Positions 1 through 5,640 of a stretch of DNA of 5,640 bases are shown in pieces. Each line of letters starts with the position of its first letter. Positions within the stretch are counted from its first letter, which is position 1. Under the pieces are notes generated by a model. It had not been told where the DNA came from, did not search any database, and saw only the letters and a program-made list of their open reading frames with translations. The stretch spans positions 1 through 5,640 of the forward strand of contig QEUW01000466.1 of assembly GCA_003577005.1 (NCBI GenBank), written 5' to 3'. Source of the stretch: Chloroflexota bacterium. Its GTDB lineage: Bacteria; Chloroflexota; Anaerolineae; Caldilineales; Caldilineaceae. A program made the translations under genes and the position numbers.

Positions 1-930
1 GCACCCGGCCGGGCAGCCGCGGCTGGTAACGATAAAAGTGAAGGGACCCTTCATCATCGGCATGCGCTGTTTGTCCAGCGGCAACATCTCGTGCGCCGGA
101 ATGGGCAGATCGTCCAGGTTGGGGATAAAGGGCCGGTCCGGGTTGATGATGATCTCGTTGCCCTTGCGCCAGGCCAGCCCCAGGATCGAAGCATAGGGCA
201 GCTTCGGGTCCTGCACCGGAAATTGGTCGGCGACCGTTTCCGTGCCCAGGCGCCGCACTTGCAACTGGCTCGTCTCGGCCAGCATCTTGGCGACCTTTGG
301 ATTACTCGGCGTCTTCTTTTCCAATCTGTCGAGCAGCTCGCGCAGCGTCATCTCAGGCTCGCCGCGCAACACAAAATCGAGCGCCGGGAAGGGGCGCATG
401 GTTTCCAGCGTCATCGGGGTGACGTGTGTGCCAAAGGCCATGGTCTTGGCGCCCAGCGCCTTGGCCAGAAAGACGCCATACATGTCGTTGCGCAGCGTCG
501 GGGCCGTGACCTGGGTCAAATAATATTTGGGCCGTTTCTCTTCGAGCAGTCGCTCAAATTCCCCCCAACCCATGCGCATGGCGTTGGCGTCAATGATCTC
601 CACCTTGTACTCCGGCATGAGGATAGCAGCCAACTGCGCCAGGCTGACCTGCGGCCAGATCATATTTTCGCGGCTGCGCCGGCCCACGCGATGCTGGCTG
701 CGAATCCAGATCGCGCCGTCCGGCGTAGGCGGGTTGACCAGCAAAATATCCACCGTACCCGAGGGCCGCGTCGAAGAGGTCAACGTCTGGACGCTGGCCC
801 CGGCATCGGGGAACTGCGATGGGCGCAAGGCGGGAATCCGCCGCGTACCCAGGTTGTCCCGCACATCCGGCGCAAGTTCGATGTTGGGGCTCTTCTGGTT
901 CGGAGTCGATTCGTGTTTGGTCGTTGTCAT
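1..930 (-). CDS. B12-binding-domain radical SAM protein, N-terminal 310 residues (cut by window edge)
   Basis: The reading frame is open from an ATG at 930 to the left edge with no stop, so the gene continues outside the window. Seen: an N-terminal Rossmann-like half with DILLVNPP (about 61-68), WPQVSLAQLAAIL (92-104), a VEIIDA strand (110-115), FGTHVTP (166-172) and DFVLRGEPEMTLREL (185-199), then a linker with IPNLDDLPIPAHEMLPL (269-285), then SRGCPAGC (303-310). This order is that of the cobalamin-binding radical SAM family (BchE/HpnJ-like). Cys306 and Cys310 are the first two ligands of the CxxxCxxC [4Fe-4S] motif; the third falls just outside. Such enzymes use a SAM-derived radical for methylations, cyclisations or rearrangements; the substrate here is unknown. 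The start is supported by AGGGAG eight bases upstream, overlapping the stop of the glycosyltransferase 12 bases away. This is the third gene of the operon, and its partners suggest a glycan or lipid substrate (inference). Confidence 0.9.
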   Translation of the reverse strand, partial: MTTTKHESTPNQKSPNIELAPDVRDNLGTRRIPALRPSQFPDAGASVQTLTSSTRPSGTVDILLVNPPTPDGAIWIRSQHRVGRRSRENMIWPQVSLAQLAAILMPEYKVEIIDANAMRMGWGEFERLLEEKRPKYYLTQVTAPTLRNDMYGVFLAKALGAKTMAFGTHVTPMTLETMRPFPALDFVLRGEPEMTLRELLDRLEKKTPSNPKVAKMLAETSQLQVRRLGTETVADQFPVQDPKLPYASILGLAWRKGNEIIINPDRPFIPNLDDLPIPAHEMLPLDKQRMPMMKGPFTFIVTSRGCPAGC

Positions 931-942
931 AGGTCTTTCTCC

Positions 943-2205
<1,263 letters not shown>

Positions 2206-2212
2206 CGCTCTT

Positions 2213-2218
2213 CCTCCT
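2213..2218 (-). promoter_or_regulatory. Shine-Dalgarno AGGAGG of the glycosyltransferase gene
   Basis: A perfect AGGAGG with a seven-base spacer to the ATG at 2205. It overlaps the TAG stop of the acyltransferase (2217-2219), so a terminating ribosome would sit on the next gene's initiation site. This decides the start against the upstream in-frame codons and suggests translational coupling. Confidence 0.85.
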
Positions 2219-2984
2219 AATAGATTTCCCGTTTGCGCAGCGCCGCCAGATCGCTGCCATCGATCTCTTTTAACGGACGGGCCGGTACACCGCCGACGAC
2301 GGTGTGTGGTGCGACATCTTTGGTGACTACAGCCCCGGCGGCCACCACTGCACCCTTGCCGATGCACACACCATCGGTAATGATAGCGCCCGCCCCGATC
2401 CAGACATCGTCTTCGACCACAATCCCCTGGGCGGTGATGCCTTGCTCGACCATTGGCCGGGTCGGGTCCTGATAGACGTGATTGACCGCCAACATCTGCA
2501 CCAGCGGCGCTGTATAGACCCGGTCGCCGATGGTGATGCCGCCCTGGCCTCGCAGTACGTTCAGTTCGCCGATCAAGCTGTTGGCGCCGATGCGGATAAA
2601 GGCGTGCGGCAAGTTGCGAAAGTTATAAACATGCAGGATTGCGCCGTGCATGATGAAGGTATTGTCGCCGATGACAATGCCCTGTGGAGAGGCGTGGAGA
2701 TAGACACCCTGGTCAAGATAGACATTGCGCCCCAGCCGGACCTGGTCCGCAAAACGGATGCGTACCCCGTTCTCGATGGCGGCAATGCCATCCATCTTCA
2801 AGATCAAGCGGTAGAGTAGCGCCCGCAAACCAATCCCAATCACGGTGGGAACCCACCCTACGAATGCGAAAAGCAACTGCTCCCAGCAATAGTGGGCAAA
2901 AGTTGTCGCTTGGCGGCTGATATAGAGTCGGAGGCCACTTTGCCCTGGTTTTGACGCTGTCTGCGACCGCTGCGAGGCGCTCAT
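2217..2984 (-). CDS. Left-handed beta-helix (hexapeptide-repeat) O-acyltransferase, WbbJ/WcaF/LacA-like
   Basis: A 255-residue protein. Residues about 31-62 form a hydrophobic or amphipathic stretch ([20 protein letters not shown], then RALLYRLIL) of the kind found at the N-terminus of surface-polysaccharide acetyltransferases; it could hold the enzyme at the membrane. From about 70 to 238 there are repeated [LIV]-G-x4 hexapeptides of a left-handed beta-helix, interrupted by a loop with [12 protein letters not shown] (167-178). His169 matches the catalytic His of the NodL/LacA/Maa group, which acetylates sugars from acetyl-CoA as trimers. DDVWIGAGA (192-200), [14 protein letters not shown] (211-224) and [13 protein letters not shown] (229-241) are the family's closing motifs. 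The first gene of the minus-strand operon, it probably O-acylates a sugar in the glycan its neighbours build (inference). The frame is open up to a TTG at 3053, but ATG 2984 is preferred: GGGTAGG lies just upstream and a possible -10 lies between the two candidates. Confidence 0.92.
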   Translation of the reverse strand: MSASQRSQTASKPGQSGLRLYISRQATTFAHYCWEQLLFAFVGWVPTVIGIGLRALLYRLILKMDGIAAIENGVRIRFADQVRLGRNVYLDQGVYLHASPQGIVIGDNTFIMHGAILHVYNFRNLPHAFIRIGANSLIGELNVLRGQGGITIGDRVYTAPLVQMLAVNHVYQDPTRPMVEQGITAQGIVVEDDVWIGAGAIITDGVCIGKGAVVAAGAVVTKDVAPHTVVGGVPARPLKEIDGSDLAALRKREIY

Positions 2985-3009
2985 CCTACCCTTGTTGTTC
3001 TTTTCAGCC

Positions 3010-3020
3010 ACTATATAATA
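3010..3020 (-). promoter_or_regulatory. Possible -10 element for the acyltransferase-led operon
   Basis: On the minus strand this AT-rich patch reads TATTATATAGT and contains two overlapping hexamers close to TATAAT (TATTAT and TATAGT). It stands out from the GC-rich surroundings and would start a transcript about 20 bases before the ATG at 2984, which fits that start. I find no convincing -35 hexamer at 16-18 bases, so this is a candidate only. Confidence 0.3.
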
Positions 3021-3311
3021 TTTACTCTCACGACAGTCGCTATGGTACATCAAAAGGCGGGCAAATAGTCTTACATTCAGCTTACACTTGAGGGGAGGGG
3101 TTTACAGTGGAAAAGAGATGATTATTCTGTCAGCTAGCAGGCGCCTGTACTCAATGGCCGGCGCTTGCTGACGCGAGCCGGCTACCGGCGCGAAACGGTA
3201 CCCACCTCCGGAAAGTGGCCGGCGCATATACCTTTTTTCTGTACCATGTTCTATCGCTACTTTGGGCTCTTCCAGCTATCCTTCTGTTGCCTCTAGCGCG
3301 CCAAAAAAGTG

Positions 3312-3359
3312 CGCACAGCACAGGCTACGGGTGTGGCCCGCGCAAGAGGCTACTGTGCG
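3312..3359 (+). other. Inverted repeat closing a possible small branched RNA fold upstream of hpf
   Basis: CGCACAG (3312-3318) is the exact reverse complement of CTGTGCG (3353-3359). Inside it, CACA (3319-3322) can pair with TGTG (3332-3335), and GCC (3336-3338) with GGC (3348-3350), giving a hand-drawn three-way junction. It lies about 113 bases upstream of the HPF start, so it could be part of a long 5' leader or a DNA-level operator. Stems are short and no known family was recognised. Confidence 0.3.
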
Positions 3360-3374
3360 ATGATCAACACAGAG

Positions 3375-3391
3375 TCAACTTATTTCGTTGA
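3375..3391. repeat. Short inverted repeat TCAAC-N7-GTTGA
   Basis: TCAAC at 3375-3379 mirrors GTTGA at 3387-3391 in an AT-richer part of the hpf upstream region, overlapping the TTGAGC hexamer that could be a -35. Spacing and position are compatible with an operator, but a 5-bp arm is weak evidence. Confidence 0.2.
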
Positions 3392-3453
3392 GCAAATAAA
3401 GGATTGTGGATTTAGCACGGCTCGACGGAATCACATCGCTTCGGAGCGGCGCA

Positions 3454-3459
3454 AGGAGG
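3454..3459 (+). promoter_or_regulatory. Shine-Dalgarno AGGAGG of hpf with long spacer
   Basis: A perfect AGGAGG sits 13 bases before ATG 3473, longer than the usual 5-9. An out-of-frame GTG follows it directly at 3460, too close to be used. The long spacer could lower initiation efficiency, or the AGGGA nearer the ATG may contribute. Confidence 0.5.
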
Positions 3460-3472
3460 GTGTTTAGGGACG

Positions 3473-3820
3473 ATGGCAAACAACGAAGCAGCCCAAATGG
3501 GATTTACCGTCGAGTACCATATCGAAGCCCGCAACCTGGGCGAAGTGGTCGAAAACAACCTGAAAGCAGAAGCGGAAGAACGCCTTCGCAAGCTTATGAA
3601 GGGGCATTCTGATATTACCGGCGCCGCGGTCGCCCTGACCGAGCCGGCCGAACGGACGACCTCCTTTCTCTACCGGGCGCGCGTGGTCGTCTATGCCCGG
3701 CCTGAGCAGATTGCCGCTGTCTCAGAAGAAGAGACGCCCCAGGCTGCGCTCAAAGGGGCGCTGACGGCTGTGGAACGCCAGGTGCGCGAAAAGCGCGATA
3801 GGCTGCGAGAAACCCTATAA
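3473..3820 (+). CDS. hpf: Short ribosome hibernation promoting factor (HPF/RaiA, S30AE family)
   Basis: A 115-residue protein. After about ten extra N-terminal residues, GFTVEYHIEARNL (10-22) corresponds to the first beta strand of the family, followed by helix VVENNLKAEAEERLRKLMKG (25-44), strands about 47-57 (DITGAAVALTE) and 63-76 (TSFLYRARVVVYAR), and a last basic helix from about 88 (ETPQAALKGALTAVERQVRE, then KRDRLRETL). This beta-alpha-beta-beta-beta-alpha order, and the A-x3-A-x3-E-R-Q-x-R-x-K pattern in the last helix, fit HPF/YfiA. These proteins sit in the mRNA and tRNA channel of the 30S subunit and silence ribosomes in stationary phase or stress. The C-terminal dimerisation domain of long HPF is absent, so this is a short form. 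The start is ATG 3473; AGGAGG at 3454-3459 is 13 bases away, longer than usual, but no better in-frame start exists (ATG 3497 lacks a ribosome site). It stands alone, with no clear co-transcribed partner upstream. Confidence 0.85.
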   Translation: MANNEAAQMGFTVEYHIEARNLGEVVENNLKAEAEERLRKLMKGHSDITGAAVALTEPAERTTSFLYRARVVVYARPEQIAAVSEEETPQAALKGALTAVERQVREKRDRLRETL

Positions 3821-3865
3821 GCGGCCCTGAACTTGTTTGAAAAGTGGGATGTCAGTCTGGTGCGT

Positions 3866-3961
3866 GTACGCTGCGCGTGCAACTTCTCACGGAAACCGCT
3901 CTCCATCCGGGTTGATGGGGCGGAAAGGAAAAGTGCATCGCACGCTGCGCGTGCAACGCAC
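3866..3961 (+). repeat. Hairpin-bearing 16-base direct repeat (two copies) with a third hairpin between
   Basis: ACGCTGCGCGTGCAAC occurs at 3868-3883 and again at 3942-3957. Each copy is centred on a hairpin: GTACGC-TGC-GCGTGC (3866-3880, one G-U) and a perfect GCACGC-TGC-GCGTGC (3940-3954). The second is extended by GTGC/GCAC (3933-3936 with 3958-3961) across a symmetric 3-base internal loop. Between them CCGC/GCGG plus CCATC/GATGG (3896-3923) make another stem-loop. The array fills most of the gap between hpf and the small gene and ends seven bases before that gene's Shine-Dalgarno. It could be a structured leader, an intergenic terminator or processing signal, or a dispersed palindromic repeat of the genome. 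Confidence 0.55.
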
Positions 3962-3979
3962 TGGCATGGAGGTAGCGCT

Positions 3980-4210
3980 ATGGATGAATATGAACTGAGC
4001 ACGCTGACGCCAGAAGAGATCTTCAACACCTATGTCAAAGGCGCCAACCCCCACGACCTGATCGCCCAGGGGCGCACGGCCATTGCCAGCCGTCTGATGG
4101 TCGAACACAAACTCAAGGACGCCGCCGCCTACTTCGCCGCCGACCAGATCCTGGTTCACGCCCACGAGAGGATCGAAGCCCATACCAGTATCCGGCCGGC
4201 GGAGTATTGA
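3980..4210 (+). CDS. Uncharacterised 76-residue protein
   Basis: I do not recognise this protein. The start at ATG 3980 is supported by GGAGG (3968-3972) with a seven-base spacer; the frame is open back to a TTG at 3833, but that stretch carries the hairpin repeats and has no ribosome site. The product is soluble-looking and probably mostly helical: an acidic N-terminus (MDEYELSTLTPEEIFNTYVK), then an Ala-rich, amphipathic middle (about 26-65, including AIASRLMVEHKLKDAAAYFA), with four His in the second half (59-68 includes HAHERIEAH). It has no signal peptide, membrane segment, Cys pair or obvious DNA-binding motif. It follows hpf on the same strand after 159 bases, so co-transcription is possible but the hairpins between may separate them. 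The TPEEIF opening and codon use like its neighbours argue that it is real; the function is unknown. Confidence 0.7.
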   Translation: MDEYELSTLTPEEIFNTYVKGANPHDLIAQGRTAIASRLMVEHKLKDAAAYFAADQILVHAHERIEAHTSIRPAEY

Positions 4211-4246
4211 GCAAGTGTTGTTGCCGCTGCCAATTGGCGAAGTCAA

Positions 4247-4306
4247 GTGGGAGATCGAGGGGGTTTGAAGCGATTGAAGAGCTTAGGTGAACCCCTCAAA
4301 TCCCAC
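4247..4306. terminator. Terminator-like dyad between converging genes
   Basis: GTGGGA (4247-4252) pairs with TCCCAC (4301-4306), and GAGGGG (4257-4262) with CCCCTC (4292-4297), extended by TT/AA (4264-4265 with 4290-4291) past a bulged G. The loop is about 20 bases. It lies just after the small plus-strand gene and just past the stop of the minus-strand enzyme, where a bidirectional terminator is expected. Neither strand has a T-run after the stem, so it is not a classic intrinsic terminator. Confidence 0.4.
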
Positions 4307-4313
4307 CAATCTC

Positions 4314-5480
4314 CTAATCATACACCACTACCCCCGTCCGATTGCGTTCCACCCACTCCCAGTTGATCGGCACACCCAGACCGGGACCTTGTGGCACCGG
4401 GATACAGCCGTGTTCATCCACGGCATCTAACTCGTCGCGGTAATCGTCGAGGAAGAGGTTGGGGTCGTGGCTGGCGGGCGCCTTCGGATGCAACAGCCCC
4501 ATCTCGTAATAATTGGTGTTGCGGATTGCGGCCATACACTGGCGTTGCGCTGGGCCGGGGCCATGAAACTCGATGTCGAGACCCAGCGACTCGCACGCGT
4601 GCGCCAGCTTGATCACGCCGGTGATGCCATCGTAGCCCACATCGCCACGCACATAATCGGTGGCATCGGCGATGACAAAGTCCATGTGCGGCTCCAGCGA
4701 GCGAACGTGTTCGGTCTGCAACAGCGGGGTGCGGATCAGCTGGCGCAGCTTGCGATGGGCAAATTGCGAGATGCCGCCGTCGCGGAATGGGTCCTCGTAC
4801 CAGAAGAAACGCTCCTCGTCACACGCCCAACCTACCTTGACGGCGTCGCCAAAGGTGATGTACTCGCAGGCCGGGTCGAGCATCAGGTCCATCTTGCCGC
4901 CAACCCGCTGCCCCACAGCGTGAACATTGTCGATCTCCTGGCGGATAGGGGCCCGGCCCCAGCCGTGGATCTTGAAAGCCGGGTAACCCATCTCCAGACA
5001 CTGTTCGGCAAAATCGGCAAAGGCTTCTGGGGTGGAGAGTCCGTCGGGTTGGTGGTCGCCATGATAGGTGCTGGCGTAACAGGGCAGGCTTGTCTTGTTG
5101 CCGCCCAACAGCTTGTGGATCGGCGTATTGTAAAGCTTGCCGGCGATGTCCCACAGGGCAATATCAAGCGGGGCCATGCCCAGGCGCGCCACCTGGCGTA
5201 GCGAACGTTTTACCTCGGTGTAAATCTCTTCACGCGCCAGCGCGCTACGCCCCTTGAGAAAGTGCCAGAAGCCCCCAAAGGTCGAATACTCGGCCGTGCT
5301 GCCGCCGGCGTACTCGCCGATAATGCCGGCGTCGGTAAAGACACGCAGCACACGACCACCCATCTGCGCCCGGCCACCCGGTTCGTAGACCAGGTTGAAG
5401 CCGTTGTAATCGCGGCCCATGTCGGGCAGCTCCCAGGCGTACTCGTGGATCTCCATGCGCGTGATCTTTGGGTCGGACAT
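4314..5480 (-). CDS. Mandelate racemase/muconate lactonizing enzyme-type protein of the enolase superfamily (probable sugar-acid dehydratase)
   Basis: A complete 388-residue protein, the usual length for the family. The N-terminal capping domain (about 1-130) includes the flexible 20s loop and ends with the typical MAPLDIALWDIAGKLYNTPI (102-121) and LLGG. The TIM-barrel half carries a KIH motif (Lys170, His172), the metal ligands Asp202 (LMLDPACEY), Glu229 (WYEDPF) and Glu257 (LLQTEH), and a probable His-Asp dyad of Asp280 (RGDVGYDGITG) and His306 (EFHGPGP). These residues bind Mg2+ and abstract the proton alpha to a carboxylate; with K-x-H plus an H/D dyad most relatives dehydrate acid sugars, but the substrate cannot be told from sequence. 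All catalytic positions appear intact. The start is fixed by AGGAGG six bases before ATG 5480. The enzyme should be cytoplasmic. It is transcribed toward the small plus-strand gene and shares no operon with the glycan genes; any transporter or regulator partners would lie outside the window. Confidence 0.93.
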   Translation of the reverse strand: MSDPKITRMEIHEYAWELPDMGRDYNGFNLVYEPGGRAQMGGRVLRVFTDAGIIGEYAGGSTAEYSTFGGFWHFLKGRSALAREEIYTEVKRSLRQVARLGMAPLDIALWDIAGKLYNTPIHKLLGGNKTSLPCYASTYHGDHQPDGLSTPEAFADFAEQCLEMGYPAFKIHGWGRAPIRQEIDNVHAVGQRVGGKMDLMLDPACEYITFGDAVKVGWACDEERFFWYEDPFRDGGISQFAHRKLRQLIRTPLLQTEHVRSLEPHMDFVIADATDYVRGDVGYDGITGVIKLAHACESLGLDIEFHGPGPAQRQCMAAIRNTNYYEMGLLHPKAPASHDPNLFLDDYRDELDAVDEHGCIPVPQGPGLGVPINWEWVERNRTGVVVYD

Positions 5481-5486
5481 GCGATT

Positions 5487-5492
5487 CCTCCT
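5487..5492 (-). promoter_or_regulatory. Shine-Dalgarno AGGAGG of the enolase-superfamily gene
   Basis: A perfect AGGAGG (within GAGGAGG) with a six-base spacer to ATG 5480. It fixes the start and predicts strong translation. Confidence 0.85.
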
Positions 5493-5640
5493 CTTTTATT
5501 GGGTTCGATTTGGTTGTTGTGAGGTGCTGGCAAGAACGATCTGCACGGAGATACAATACCATATTTCTACAGTTTTCGCGACTTGAGCTACACTTCAACC
5601 AAAGTCGTGTACGACCAGAATGTCCTCACAGCTGCGGAGT
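5493..5640 (-). promoter_or_regulatory. Upstream region of the enolase-superfamily gene, with a GTCGT/ACGAC dyad
   Basis: No coding frame is convincing here. An AT-richer patch at 5551-5576 reads TATTGT on the minus strand at 5558-5553, a weak -10 candidate without a matching -35. Further upstream GTCGTGTACGAC (5604-5615) is an inverted repeat with 5-bp arms and a 2-base centre, the sort of site a dimeric regulator of a sugar-acid pathway might bind. Both calls are tentative. Confidence 0.25.

Larger units (their letters stand above)
3054..3472. other. Divergent intergenic region with dyads and short repeats, no gene seen
   Basis: This stretch separates the minus-strand operon from the plus-strand HPF gene. 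No credible reading frame is present on either strand. It holds a GC-rich patch with a repeated nonamer GGCCGGCGC (3156-3164, 3217-3225), a short T-run (3233-3238), a 7-bp perfect inverted repeat (3312-3318 with 3353-3359), an AT-richer zone with a TCAAC/GTTGA dyad (3375-3391), and an AGGAGG (3454-3459) before the HPF start. Promoters for both directions should lie here, but for the plus strand I see only a TTGAGC (3388-3393) without a good -10 partner. Confidence 0.6.

Noticed and set aside
2206..2367. An N-terminal extension of the glycosyltransferase to 2367
   Set aside because: The added 54 residues are Arg/Cys/Gly-rich, overlap the acyltransferase in another frame, and the perfect AGGAGG before 2205 with a canonical GT2 N-terminus fixes the shorter start.
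2985..3053. A longer acyltransferase starting at TTG 3053 or ATG 3050
   Set aside because: There is no ribosome site at either codon, the AT-rich possible -10 would lie inside the coding sequence, and ATG 2984 has GGGTAGG just upstream.
3406..3612. A 68-codon frame overlapping the start of hpf
   Set aside because: It begins with TTG, has no ribosome site, overlaps hpf in another frame, and its Arg/Ser/Pro-rich composition is that of a shadow frame.
3866..3961. A CRISPR array
   Set aside because: There are only two repeat copies of 16 bases with a single 58-base spacer that itself forms a hairpin, and no cas gene is nearby.
3833..3979. An extension of the small plus-strand gene to TTG 3833
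   Set aside because: It has no Shine-Dalgarno, the stretch holds the hairpin repeats, and GGAGG at 3968-3972 points to ATG 3980.
4467..5201. A 244-codon plus-strand frame opposite the enolase-superfamily gene
   Set aside because: It is antisense to a gene with intact catalytic residues, shows no recognisable domain, and has no good ribosome site.

Overview
The window looks like a piece of a moderately GC-rich bacterial chromosome. Genes lie on both strands, have strong AGGAGG-type ribosome binding sites, and share similar codon use. The gene content (a cobalamin-binding radical SAM protein beside a polytopic GT2 glycosyltransferase, a short HPF/RaiA protein, and an MR/MLE-type enolase-superfamily enzyme) and the protein style remind me of Chloroflexota (Anaerolineae/Caldilineae). 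That is a resemblance only: there is no rRNA or marker gene to prove it.

Layout. Positions 1-2984 hold a three-gene minus-strand operon, transcribed right to left: a left-handed beta-helix (hexapeptide-repeat) acyltransferase (2217-2984), a GT2 polyprenyl-phosphate-type glycosyltransferase with four C-terminal membrane segments (943-2205), and the N-terminal 310 residues of a B12-binding radical SAM protein that runs off the left edge (1-930). At both internal junctions the next gene's Shine-Dalgarno overlaps the previous gene's stop codon, so translation is probably coupled. Together they suggest assembly or modification of a surface glycan or lipid-linked sugar.

Positions 2985-3472 are a divergent non-coding region of about 490 bases with several dyads, including a 7-bp perfect inverted repeat that closes a small branched fold. 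Then, on the plus strand, come a short ribosome hibernation factor (3473-3820) and, after a 159-base gap, an unrecognised 76-residue protein (3980-4210). That gap contains a 16-base sequence repeated twice, each copy centred on a hairpin, with a third hairpin between them.

Positions 4314-5480 carry, on the minus strand, a complete enolase-superfamily enzyme with a Lys-X-His motif, probably a sugar-acid dehydratase. It converges on the small plus-strand gene, and the space between them holds a terminator-like dyad. The final 160 bases are the upstream region of the enolase-superfamily gene.

No CRISPR array, insertion sequence, tRNA or rRNA was seen. The coding content is ordinary for a free-living bacterium. 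The least explained parts are the two structured intergenic regions, the small unknown protein and the substrate of the radical SAM enzyme.
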